The position numbers were made by a program, and so were the translations under genes. A model generated the notes under the pieces. It worked only from the letters and a program-made list of their open reading frames with translations. It ran no database searches and was not told the DNA's origin. Shown one piece after another: positions 43,627 to 54,289 of a DNA stretch of 64,000 nt. This DNA is from Maea johnstoni (taxonomy: Eukaryota > Annelida > Polychaeta > Spionida > Magelonidae), in contig OZ012699.1 in assembly GCA_963942565.1 (NCBI GenBank), positions 28,242,621 to 28,306,620 of the forward strand. Reading direction: 5' to 3'. Position 1 is the first letter of the stretch. Every line of letters begins with the position of its first letter.

Positions 43627-44399
43627 GTTAGAACAGGAAAACCTTGATGTGTGATATAACTAAGATAAAGTAGTACCCAACACACACAAGTGTACAGCCT
43701 AAATAATCCTCTGATAACAAAAAACACCTTGTTTTAGTCACATTTTTGTCCTCAGTTGCCAATAGGACTAACCTAAATGTAGTGATCAGGAGGGTTTGGT
43801 ATTAAGTAGGACCAATCAATGACAGTATAGAATATGTAGTAACATTGCAACATTTCATTTTAGAGTTGAGTACACTTTTATACGCCCTGCTTAAATAGCA
43901 ATTCTGAATCCAAGGAGTCGAGAGACATACAAATGGCCAAAATAGAGCATCAAGACAGCTTTGGTCAGATCAAGCGGACAATGCAAAACGCTATATTTTC
44001 TAGCAAAGTGGGCTTTTGAATATATGAAAAATGAATTTTAAAAACTTTTATTGTGTAGATTTGAACAACGATGTAAATTAGATATCAAGTAAATTAGATA
44101 TTTCTAAAGTGGATTTTTGGGGAGTTCACTATCCACAATCTGTCAGCCTCATTCTACTAATTATCAATAGTATAGTATGTTTATTGACTGCACTTAGGTA
44201 CAAAATCATACAATATACAACACAGAAATAAAGGATGCATCAAAAGAGAGGCACGGAAACATTTATTACATAATAACAAACATAACAAGAAGAAAAATAA
44301 GGAACTTAAAGCAAACACAAGAATAAATGTCGCTAAACCTAGGAGGTAACTTAATGTAAAAGAAGCTGTGTGCCACACTGTTTGTTATAATATAGCACA
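43627..44399. other. 3' flank of copy B and intergenic sequence
   Basis: Homology to copy A continues to about 43770. Beyond, AT-rich sequence with nothing recognised. An aataaa lies at about 44226, but nothing ties it to the gene. Confidence 0.5.
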
Positions 44400-44520
44400 G
44401 AATGTCCAAATCCAGTGGGGCAGCATTTTCGTGTACTAAACTGGATAAGCCTGACCGCACCTAACCTCGCCTGGCCATCCCTCCCCCTCCAGAGGAGGGG
44501 GAGGGATGCGGACCAAATGC
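44400..44520. repeat. Dispersed repeat end shared with 34005-34085
   Basis: ggggcagcatttt-gtg-actaaac-ggataagcc and ctggccatccctccccctcc match the right end of the 30284-34099 inverted pair, so this is a fragment of the same family. ccctccccctcc pairs with ggagggggaggg next to it (44481-44507). Confidence 0.65.
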
Positions 44521-45326
44521 GGATGCGGACCAAAATGGGTCAGCCGGTGAAGCGTGCGCTCTGCCTGGCAGTCACATACATATGGCAAATAGATGCCTTT
44601 AAACCACGCGTGACATAGTCGCTTTAAAAAACTGTTTACACACGATTCACTTTCCCCTCTATCTTGGATTAATATACTTAAATAGCTTTTATTATCTAAG
44701 ACTCTACTAGATGGCGCGTTTGACAGCTGATTTAGAGAAATCTAGAAACTCCTGTTAAAGGCATACTGTAGTAGGTTATTCAACAACGAAGGTGACAGCA
44801 GAGATGTTGATTAGTAATACAGCTCCCTGGTGACAGTGCCATCTAAACTATAAATCCATTTAAAAATACCCAACAGTTAGAAATCCATTGAACTTCGTGT
44901 AATCTATCATTTTCAGATCTCCTTTGAAAATCGTAAAAAGGGGGGTCCGTATAGGTGGAACAAAAGTGCCACTAAATTTGCATATCTCATGTCATTAAAA
45001 CGTCGGTAAAACGGGTTGTAAAAGAAGGGTACGAAGTATGGGGGGTGAAAATCCCCTTACAATCCACGAAATATACACAGCTCTGACGCCGAGTGACTCC
45101 CAAAGTGACTGGGCTTCCGAGTTTTCTGCCGGCACTTGCTGCCGCTAAAGAGGCAGAGGATTATGAAAATAGGTGTTCCCGTTCATCCAATTTCAGTGTT
45201 TTGATATAAGAAGTGGTGTTTATTTACTGGAAAAAGTCAGCGTTTTTAATAAAAAATAAGGTTGCTTTTTTGGTCAGAAATCAGTGCTTCAGAGGTATTT
45301 TTAAATGTTGACAACGAACATATGCC
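44521..45326. other. Intergenic, nothing certain
   Basis: 44755-44925 weakly resembles 6885-7005. No gene. Confidence 0.45.
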
Positions 45327-45620
45327 CCCCCCCCCCCGTGTCTGTAAATAATTCCGCTTTTACAAAAACTTTATGCTGGACATTTACAACTTGTCCCTGA
45401 TCGCCGGCTGGAGTTGAAAAGTTTTAACGGCAATACATAGATTGAAAAGAGGAAAAATACGTTTCCCAGTTGTTTGTATGTGCCAAGATTATAGCAAAAT
45501 GCTTGCTACTTAGATTTTGGTCTTAAAGCTACTAACATACTTTATAGCAGCTGGAACTAAACCCTACCACCCATTTGATCTCATAAATGAGAAAATATGT
45601 AGGGTTTATTTTTGGACTAA
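45327..45620. repeat. Dispersed repeat shared with 7440-7690
   Basis: Opens with an 11-base poly-C run, then atcgccggctggagttgaaaag, gcaatacatagattgaaaag and tttcccagttgtttgtatgt as in the earlier copy. Its end (tttggactaaacc) resembles the tagttcaga-type terminus. Confidence 0.65.
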
Positions 45621-45743
45621 ACCAGGAAGTAATGCGTCTATGGTCAAAGCGGGATGCGTAAAATCACTATCACGAGCACATCTCCATTTCTAAAACCTAT
45701 CTTTTTACATTCAAAGAGTAACACGTGTGGTTCGAAGGTTTTC

Positions 45744-45810
45744 ACACACACACACATGCTCACGCACACACACATACACACACACACACACATACACACA
45801 CACATAGACA
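45744..45810. repeat. (CA)n microsatellite
   Basis: CA repeats with ACG and CAT variants. The open frames crossing it are artefacts. Confidence 0.95.
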
Positions 45811-46274
45811 CCATAACTAGCTGCACTCTACCATGCACGGCTGGTCTGCAAACGTGAAGTTTCATCTATTAGGAGTGAGCGCGGCTAGAACATCCTATTG
45901 GAAAGCTAGGTCACATCTGGAATTTATGGCAGTGGGTGCAGTGCAATAATTAGGCACGATAAATGAATTAACTTCAATATAAGTGGGGTGTTTCTTAAGA
46001 TAAGTTTCTCCAAGGGGCTCTTAATAAAAATAAAAGGAACAAGTGAACACTAACTTCTGCAGCAAAATGATTTGTTTCAAACCATGGTGTAATAGAAAGA
46101 ATAATTCCAAATCTTGAACCACTACAGTCATACCGCTGATCAACCACAGAAATTCCACCCAAGAACTAGCCCTTACCCTTATTGTCATGCTCCGCAAGGG
46201 GCACACATTATGGTGTGCAATAGGAATTGGCACCCCCCGGGTAGTCAATAGAGTAGACTATAGAGTATGTCCTT
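45811..46274. other. Intergenic, nothing recognised
   Basis: No gene; leads into a LINE fragment. Confidence 0.45.
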
Positions 46275-46640
46275 TCCCTCGAACCTACAGACTCTTTAAA
46301 ACAGAAATTAAACTAGAATCTTATTTGTTAGTGGTTAAAAATTCAGTTTCAAAACGATTTTTGTCAAGATTTCGACTGAGCTCCCATAACTTATACATAG
46401 AACCAGGAAGGTGGCATCGCCCAAAGAACCCTCCTGAGGATCGTATTCGTCCATCTTGTAAGAAAGGGGTTGAAGATGAGATACATGTGTTTGCACAGTG
46501 TCAACGTATTAATTACCTAAGGGTTTCATTTTTTCATAAGCTCAGTATGTTACTTGATGACTTCAGGAATCAGTGTGATAATCAAAAGTTTATTCTCGCT
46601 ATGTCAAACACTGATCCTTAAGTCATACATAATATTTGAC
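46275..46640 (+). mobile_element. LINE fragment, C-terminal end of ORF2 (CCHC-type tail)
   Basis: Plus-strand frame 46187-46621 contains YRLFKTEIKLESYL, FLSRFRLSSHNLYIEPGRWH, RPKNPPEDRIRPSCKK and VEDEIHVFAQCQRINYLR. This is the standard 'FRLSSHxLxIExGR..RP..P.E.R.C..C...VEDE.HF...C..Y' tail of many animal non-LTR retrotransposon proteins. Reverse transcriptase and endonuclease are absent, so it is 5'-truncated. The first Cys of the usual C-x2-C pair is replaced by Ser. A related tail is inserted at 61469-61993. Confidence 0.85.
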
Positions 46641-47294
46641 CTAAGGAACATTTCTCCTTCAAATAGTTTTTAAGATATTCTTTGTGCTGAAGGGTTTCTC
46701 CAGAGCTGTCTAGCTGCTTTTGGCCACTGTGAGCATTAGTGGGTTATGGATTGAGCACCCTGAACACCTTTAATGCCACACCTACATTGTTAAGATCTTT
46801 CATTTATTACATAACATTCTGGCAGGCGTGTAATGTATGGTACTTTGAAGAGCATTTCAGTCAAACTTTCTTACAGCAGAATCTGTTGTTTTTACATAAA
46901 CCCTTGCAGTTGCAGATATTGGAACCAGTCTGAGATCCAGTCTGCCAATGGGATGCAGCTCTTGGGGCTTGCACAATAGTGAACAAGTTGAAAGACCATG
47001 CACATGCTCCAGATATGAATGGTTAAAATGAATACCTGTAGTGATTTACAACGCATCAGCTATGAAGCTGCTTATTTAAACCCTTTAACCCTTCCAATGC
47101 TGGGGATACTTTCATCCAAAGCACAAAGATCATTGAAAACCATCCAAACCCTGTTGTGTTGGTATTCATTAGATAGCTCTCGCTGAGACCTCTCAGATGA
47201 GTACCCATACACCAGGGTGTCAGTTATTTTACAGTTATGTTTTGCATCATTTTGTATTAGCCATATTAGCCACCAGCAGCATAATGGTTACTAG
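46641..47294. other. Intergenic, nothing recognised
   Basis: No gene. Confidence 0.5.
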
Positions 47295-47419
47295 TGATAC
47301 TAAAGTGGATCGCAGTTTCTGTCGGTAGAAACTGTGATCGTGGTATCTACCGCCATTAACCTAGTAGAGTCTTCGGTCGCAGTTTCTACCGGTAGAAACT
47401 ACAATCCACTTTAGTATCA
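47295..47419. mobile_element. 125-bp hairpin element
   Basis: gatactaaagtggat at the left mirrors atccactttagtatc at the right. Each arm carries a smaller hairpin: gcagtttctgtcggtagaaactg on the left and gcagtttctaccggtagaaact on the right. Non-coding, MITE-sized. Target duplication not clear. Confidence 0.75.
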
Positions 47420-48599
47420 AGACATCAAAAGTCCTGAACTGATCCGAAATTATGCTTTTTGTAATTAGGCTAACGTCAATTACACAGAGTCAACAAGTAA
47501 AACGATACTCACCTGCATCCCTAGCATGGGTAAAAGGTAAAAGCACTTTGTAATGTTTGTGTATTAACACACATTCCATCAAGTCAAGAGGTAGATCCAT
47601 AAAATACATTAAACCAATCTTCCATTAGTTTCTGGTGGTGCCACTCTAGTGTGCAGTCATCAGTAGCTAGTTTTGCCGGGTACTCCGGTTTCCTCCACTA
47701 CTTACAACTGGCTAGTCACGAATTAGCCACAATTGGCATAAATGTGACGATAAACTAAATTCCAAAAATTCAGTAGCTAGTGGTTAGGTATTCTTTAAAG
47801 TATTTGGAGGAACCAGACTATCAAGAAGTGTGAGACAGTGAGAGGTCGGACAACCCCCTCACCTAACAAGCTAAATACTTTTCTGTGCTTTATCTGGAAA
47901 TCAAATACCAAGAACGTAATTCTATATCTGTCTGTTAACAGCAGATAATCTTCCCTCAAACAGGATGCTAATCCCTGTCTGACACCTATCAGCTTATATC
48001 CTTCCTGAGACCGGAGACATATAATTAGAAGCTCCCTGCTGAGACCAGAGGAAACAAGAGACAGGAAAGGATTGCAATTGCACCAGGTGCCCTTTGTACT
48101 ACCAGTTATGACATAAACATTAAATATTAAATGATTTTCCTTATAGCCTAATTTGCATTTTTTCATATTGATTGCCATGGGCATTTACTATTAACGCTAT
48201 GGAGTAACAGTCTGACTGAAAGAATTATTATTAGTATTAACTCTGAAGTTCCTTTTTCTTAAAACATCAGATACCAAATGAAATAGTGCACATTACATCT
48301 GATAAATGGTACAAGAAGTACAATCCCAAGAAACATTTCGTTAAGCCACATTCAACATAAGATGATATATAATTCATGTTTGTCTCTCTTTTACAAGAAC
48401 GCCCTGCAAAGCGCCCTATACCAGAGAAAGTAGATTACAACCATGTGGTATATACAGGAGGTGGTGAGGAGTAGGGCAGTGCACATGTCCAGTCGAGCCA
48501 GGTTGAGACCCTGGGAATGAGTGGGGTACAGATAAGAGTTCATTTGCATAACAATAGTGTCTGACTGGTGTAGGAGTTATTGGCTATTAGTATCACATC
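47420..48599. other. Intergenic, nothing recognised
   Basis: A 129-codon minus-strand frame (47795-48184) has no domain or comparative support. No repeat noticed. Confidence 0.45.
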
Positions 48600-49030
48600 T
48601 CCTTGATTGATCATCGTCTGTCTGAATGAATGAATAAATTGGAATGTTATGATTTGGGCCACACATCAATGATAGAGAAACCGTTACTAAGATTGACATT
48701 TCAGTGACAAGTTTAAATTATAAATCATCTTAATATACTATAAAATGTTTCCTGTGTTTAGGGCGATTTTGGAGGGAGGGTGCAAGAAGGGGTTAATTCT
48801 TTTTCCTCATTTTTACAGATTTAGGTTTGGAACTTATGAATATTTCGTCTTTAAAGATTTTCATCCGTTAGCAAGTGTTAGTGCTTCAGTATTTTTATTC
48901 TTGCCTGTGCTAGTAAATGTATATATACTAGGCACCGCAGCGGCCGCTACGCGGCGCTGCATGTACTGTTTTCACATGCGGGAAAAACGCGTACCCGCAG
49001 AGGACCTACTTTCGGCTATGGTCTAGCGTT
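48600..49030. repeat. Dispersed repeat shared with 29545-29950
   Basis: Same ordered blocks as the earlier copy: ttggaatgttatgattt, gattgacatttcagt, aagtttaaattataaat, gggcgattttggagggaggg and tacagatttaggtttggaac. Ends in a CG-rich patch (gcagcggccgctacgcggcg) absent from the other copy. Confidence 0.65.
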
Positions 49031-49959
49031 GGAACAACTTCGAATTGAGTTGTCACACAAAGCTTAATTTGAAGTGAAGGGTCTGAACCGTGCAAGAATT
49101 GTATCAATCCGCACTATCAAGACTGTGTACTATTTGCTAACTGCACTTGAAAATTGTACCGAACTTTGGGGCTAGATTTCTCCCTGTTGGGTCGGTTAAA
49201 TCGCCAATCTGAGTTAATTCTCGCATTCTAATGGAAAAATTTATTTAGAATGACCTATTCAATTGTAATTACTGTTTATAAAACGTTAGATAGACCATAG
49301 CTGAAAACTTCTTGTCTGATTTTGTCATGCGGTAATGCGCTCTTGATTGGCGTGTGGCTGTGTTGTTTTCATTGACTTAACCCTTTCATTCCCAAACCAT
49401 TTAGTGCACATTTTAAAAATAAGTGTATAGGTGTGTGTACTAAGTTATTTTAAGGCTGATGATCTATTTCTAGAGGTAGTGGTGGACTTCTGGACACATT
49501 TGGATCCTCCAACATTCTACTATAACAAGGTTTAACATCAGGCAAATTATGAGTAATACAGATGACCATTCTGGGACAATAAATTGTTGAAAATGCTGGA
49601 AATTTTACCATAGCCAATGTTGGATTAATTCATTTGATTCTGTTTTTCCTCAACCTTGCATTTATTTGAGAATTTGGCTATTACAATGTATATATTGACT
49701 GAAAGCTCTTCCAGTCTAATGAGTAATACATTGAGAAGAAACCCTCTCTACCCACAGGATGTCATATTTTGAAAACTAGGTTAGGTTAATTCCTAGACAA
49801 ATTTACGACATAAAATAGCCTATATAAAATGTGTGGCTAATTTATCAGACTCAGATTTTGCTCTATTTTTCTTTAGGTGCTAAAGTGATGATATAGTGAT
49901 TCTGTTGTGAATCTTTGTGATCTATGTCTTTATTAATGCCAGATAAAATAAAAGCAAAA
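49031..49959. other. Intergenic, AT-rich, nothing recognised
   Basis: No gene or repeat recognised. Confidence 0.5.
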
Positions 49960-50500
49960 TTATGTGCTAGTCATTTATGTTCTGATTAATACTTTGCAAA
50001 AATGGGTATATAAAAACAAACCTTCTTGATGAATAACATTGTTTGTATTGAGATGATTTATGTTTGGCCAATAAATAATTCATTTTGAATATATTGTGAT
50101 GTATTTTGTTCTTGTGATTGATAGGTATTTTTTGAAAATATTCTTGAAAGATAAATTTGTATACGAGCAAATCATGATAATAATTTCTTTTGAATGAATA
50201 GAGGTAAGAAATTATTTATTGGCACAACATGTACCTTATCTCAATATATACAATTTATTCATCAATAATATTCTTATATATTTAGCAAAAATGATCACAC
50301 ATTCTATTTTCTTATAAATGGCATAGTTACTAAAGCAGAATTAATGTGATTCATACTTTTGTTCTAAATGGGTGTTTTTAGATATTCTTGATAAATGAAA
50401 TTGTTTATATTGATGTTAAATATGTTGTGCCAGTAAATCATTCCTTTTGCATGTTTTGTGATGTATTGTTCTTGATCCTTATCTTGTTCTTGATTGTGTG
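49960..50500. repeat. AT-rich repeat, three diverged copies, middle one inverted
   Basis: ttatattgatgt/ttgtattgagatg, ggccaataaataattcattt and tgtgatgtatt-ttctt occur at about 50040-50120 and again at 50400-50480. 50180-50300 reads as the reverse complement of the same element. Confidence 0.55.
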
Positions 50501-50604
50501 GGTTATCAGGGAACAGGGGACTTGAGGAGGTCTTTTGACAGAGACAGTGTGGCTCTGTCGAACTCGCTCTCTTGCTGATACTGCAGGTCCATCCTCAATG
50601 TCTC

Positions 50605-50653
<49 letters not shown>

Positions 50654-50886
50654 AACAACTCCCATATGTCAAGAAACTGATCACGTGGGGATCCTCAAAC
50701 GCTCACCTCAACTGCTCAGGGGCTGATCACACCTCAACCGCTGATCTCTCTCTCTACGCTGTTCATATAGCGATCAAGCCAACCCACTTTTAGGTATCCA
50801 GCGGAGACTCAAAAGTGAACCTCACGCTTGGGGGCGTACCACATGATTCTAGTGCAATGCAGGTGCGATGAACGAGGTATAGAAAA
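50501..50886. repeat. (CT)n microsatellite and flanks
   Basis: A CT run spans about 50607-50650. The rest is unique-looking sequence with no gene. Confidence 0.8.
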
Positions 50887-51277
50887 CATGACAGAAATTG
50901 CGCACACTGAACTAAAGGAAGTCAATAAATGCCACTTTCTGACTACTAAAGGACCCTAGAACTCCTACATAAAGTTGCTAACTATTGTATCATATAATTC
51001 CTTAAATAAATATCCCACTTTTGTGCAGCCATTTCCAAGAAAGCTGCTTTTATACTCAATCTTCTTCAACGAGTGGAAATCTGTAAAGCTGTCATTCCTT
51101 GTGTTGACACCCCCGCCAATACACATAACAACCAGAATGTCCGGGCCTGCCAGAGGCAGTGTTCCTGAGGGGGTCGACTAGACAGGAAGCACGGCTGTAT
51201 CACAGTGTGCGATCGTCCTGGCCACTCCATAAGTGGAGTGGCCAGGACGACTGTCAGTGTGGCCATATCCTGTAATG
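50887..51277 (+). mobile_element. CATKACAGGAAATG-family MITE, copy 8 (second subfamily)
   Basis: From catgacagaaattgcgcaca to gtggccatatcctgtaatg. Shares actaaaggaagtcaataaat and gccactttctgactactaaa with the inverted copy at 53483-53875. The subterminal hairpin 51214-51249 has perfect 16-bp arms (cgtcctggccactcca) around taag, a stem sequence unrelated to copies 1 and 2. Confidence 0.85.
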
Positions 51278-51690
51278 AAGTTCAGGGAAACCGCAGATCC
51301 CTCCCTGCAGAGCTTGTTGATTCAAATAAATGCTTCTCTTCCACATTTGTTTTCCATAAGATACCACATAATTCCATAAGAGTGCGATGCACAAGGCATA
51401 TATACACCGTCACCATCTCTGATAAGGTGCACCGTTTGACTCCCCTTGAGATGATTAAGAAAACGTCTTTAATTCTGCTTAGCAGGGCATAATTAAGGCT
51501 TAAATCGAAATACATGATAGGTGACTTATTAGACTTGCTAGCATTAAGGTGATAGTCTAGTATACCAAGATTATCACCACTAGGTGGTGTCCTTGGCTGG
51601 CCCCTAAGAATGGATATCAAAACAAAAGATTACACATGAGTAGTGATCAGTCGCCACGAATCTCGACCTAGCAACTTTCTGTTGTGGTAC
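51278..51690. other. Intergenic, nothing recognised
   Basis: No gene-like frame that I can support. Confidence 0.45.
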
Positions 51691-51692
51691 AG

Positions 51693-51982
51693 TCAAGAAA
51701 ACAAAAGGAGAGGCTCTTAAGGCCTTTGTTAAATTGGTCCCAATTGACATGGCTGTCTGCTCTGACCATGCAGATTCCTTTGAGCTAGACCATTTTGACC
51801 AAAATTTCCATCTCATTTTTTGGCTGAAAGTGAATAACGATACAGTCTTCGATGCCAGTATTGTAGAATATGACAGATATGAACCTTCAATTCTGACAGG
51901 ACCTGAAAATCAGCATTTACTATGTAAATCACGTGCTCTTAGTAATTTTGAGGTTTATGGGAACATTCAAAAATGTTTTTAA
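51693..51982 (+). CDS. Possible terminal exon or degraded ORF, unrecognised
   Basis: After a possible splice acceptor (ttctgttgtggtacag, AG at 51691-51692) an open frame of about 96 codons reads KKTKGEALKAFVKLVPID through MAVCSDHADSFELDHF and DRYEPSILTGPENQHLLC to a stop at 51980-51982. The composition is protein-like and not low-complexity, but I recognise no family. An aataaa lies at 52434. It could be a last exon, a transposon remnant or chance. Confidence 0.2.
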
Positions 51983-52723
51983 TATACTCATCGTGCAGAT
52001 CCTCTGTTCAGGTATGACCTTGCACCTTACCAAAGACATGAATGCTCATATAGTAGACTCTCATTTTCAAGTAAAGGGTGAGTCTTGACATTTTGCCAAA
52101 ATACGAAACACATCCACATATGTCCTTTAAAGGTGCCACATTACCTCAAAATAGCCACTTAAGGATAAGTTTACCATTATTCCGCAACTATGAGATGTAA
52201 CCTTTACAATAGCATAAGTGCCGTTGTCTTAATTAAACTCAGTTTTCAGATATTCAAGTTTTAAAAATGATCCGTGTATCGAGTAGGGTTCTACCTTAAA
52301 AGATATCACCTTGTATGAAGTCTAGAATCATAATGGTGGCTTAGTCTTATTGCAAATATATTTGAACTTTCTCATTGACACCTTCAGGTGATGATAATAT
52401 GTACCATGTGTTTATAATAATGTACATATATGAAATAAATATTTTATGCAGTTTAAAAATGTGTTCTACACCTTTTTGCTGTTTTATTATATATTACCTT
52501 ATTTCCAGTCGCTTAATTAAAATTAACTGATCATGTAAATTATGTGAAAGCCATGTAATACAGGAGATGATAGTACGAAGTCTAGGAGAGGACAATATAT
52601 ATGTAAACGTGAGTTCAACACATTGTTGAAGTCTGTGTACTGCATACAGGCCCTGACATAAAGACTAGCCCCATAGCCCAGGACTAGTCATTGAACCTCC
52701 AGGCTTCCAAACTCTTTATGTGA
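51983..52723. other. Intergenic, nothing recognised
   Basis: AT-rich with an aataaatattttat signal-like string near 52434. No repeat noticed. Confidence 0.45.
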
Positions 52724-53110
52724 CATTACATGAAATGTGCACAGAAGCTACCGTAGCGGGGACGCAGGAAGTGGAGTCCCCCCTACTGTAATGGACTGGG
52801 CTGGACTGTGCTTGCTGCTTAGCTGCTCCCCTGAGAATACAATGCATCTGTATCTATATAGGCCAAATCAAATGAGCTATCCGAGGGGTTGTTACACAAA
52901 AAGAGACAGACTCACAGATTTCCCTCGAAGAAGAAAACTGAGTGTAAAAGCAGTTTTAATGGAAATGAATACATAAAAGTGGGATATTTAGGTAAGGAAG
53001 TATATGATATACTGGCTTGCAGCTTGATATAGGAGTTTTAGCGTGCTCTTGATGGTTGAAAGTTGTAATTAGTGACTTTCAAAAGTTCTATGTGACCATT
53101 TCCTGTCATG
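52724..53110 (-). mobile_element. CATKACAGGAAATG-family MITE, copy 5
   Basis: From cattacatgaaatgtgcaca to tgtgaccatttcctgtcatg, the orientation of copy 2. Joined directly to copy 6 in opposite orientation. Confidence 0.85.
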
Positions 53111-53470
53111 ATACAACTTTCAACCCTCAAGAGCATGCTAAAATCATATATTAAGCTGTAAGCCGTCGTATTATATACTTCCTTACCTAAGTATCCCACT
53201 ATTTGGTAGTCATTTCCAATAAAACTGCTTTTATACTCAATCTTCTTCAACGAGTGGAAATCTGTAAAGCTGTCACTTCTTGTGTGACACCCCCTCCAAT
53301 ACACATAACAACCAGAACGTCCGGGCCTGCCAGGATCAACGGAGCGAAGGGAGAACATAGAGGGCGGCGACTAAACAAGAAGCACAGCTGAAGCACAGTG
53401 TGCCGGCGTTGGGGCCACTCCACAAGTTGAGTCTGGCCGACAGTACCCAATGTGAACATTTCCTGTAATG
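53111..53470 (+). mobile_element. CATKACAGGAAATG-family MITE, copy 6, end-truncated
   Basis: Starts at tacaactttcaaccctcaag, lacking about 40 bp of the catgac end, and runs to gaacatttcctgtaatg. It shares that missing end with copy 5, so copies 5 and 6 form one inverted composite of about 750 bp. Confidence 0.8.
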
Positions 53471-53482
53471 ATCTAGTGACAC

Positions 53483-53910
53483 CATTACAGGATATGGCCA
53501 CACTGCCAACCGTCCTGGAAACTCCACTTGTGTAGTCTCCAGGACGATGGCACACTGTGATACAGCCGTGCTTCCTGTCTAGTCGACCCCCTCGGGAACG
53601 CTGACTCTGGCAGGCCCGGACGTTCTGGTTGTTATGTGTATTGGCGGGGGTGTCAACACAAGGAGTGACAGCTTTACAGATTTCCACTCGTTGAAGAAGA
53701 TTGAGTATAAAAGCAGCTTTCTTGGAAATGGCTGCACAAAAGTGGGATATTTATTTAAGGAATTATATGATACAATAGTTAGCAACTTGATGTAGGAGTT
53801 CTTATAAGGCCCTTTAGTAGTCAGAAAGTGGCATTTATTGACTTCCTTTAGTTCAGTGTGCGCAATTCCAGTCATGATTCAGAAGTTCTATGTGACCATT
53901 TCCTGTCATG
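53483..53910 (-). mobile_element. CATKACAGGAAATG-family MITE, copy 7 plus terminal fragment
   Basis: Reverse-complement partner of copy 8 (50887-51277), ending gcaattccagtcatg at about 53875. A further 35 bp (agttctatgtgaccatttcc, then tgtcatg) repeats the terminus of copy 5. Subterminal hairpin at about 53513-53548 (cgtcctgga against tccaggacg), imperfect. Confidence 0.8.
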
Positions 53911-53965
53911 AGTGCTCCAGGATTTTTATACTATATGTGCTCGAGGATGTTTCTACCCACATGCA
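53911..53965. other. Short spacer
   Basis: Nothing recognised. Confidence 0.4.
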
Positions 53966-54238
53966 TCTGTAATTGAAAATGTAGACATAAAATTGCAATA
54001 AAAAGAACATAAAAAAGTTACAAGTGGTCTGTTATGCTGGCTTTATAATTATACTATATATAAAGCACGTTTCCTACCTGGTGCTTAATATATAGTAAAG
54101 CCAGCATAACCAGATAACAGACCACTTATAACTTCTTTTATGTTCTTTATATATAGTAAGCCAGCATAACAGACCACTTGTAACTTCTTTTAAGTTCTTT
54201 TAATTGCAATTTTTGTGTCTATATCTTCGATTACAGAT
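53966..54238. mobile_element. MITE-like hairpin, catctgtaatt ends
   Basis: The left arm (tctgtaattgaaaatgtaga, attgcaataaaaagaacata, acaagtggtctgttatgctg) is mirrored by 54160-54238 and again, more poorly, by 54085-54155. The right arm is therefore partly duplicated in tandem. Ends are catctgtaat and attacagatg. Confidence 0.75.
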
Positions 54239-54289
54239 GACTGTGATCTACCTTATCCGAGAAGTATCTTGTAGTCGTTGGACGTCACA

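Noticed and set aside
40290-43727. Many 60-148-codon frames antisense to or out of frame with the zinc-finger array (e.g. SLHWKGLSPLCILLC repeats)
   Set aside because: They follow from the 84-bp finger periodicity in other frames; ligand-bearing reading is only in the plus-strand main frame. The same applies to 22035-23402.
45644-45865. Cys-Val-rich and Thr-His-rich frames
   Set aside because: Translations of a (CA)n microsatellite.
47795-48184. 129-codon minus-strand frame
   Set aside because: No family signature, no second copy and no splice or polyadenylation context.
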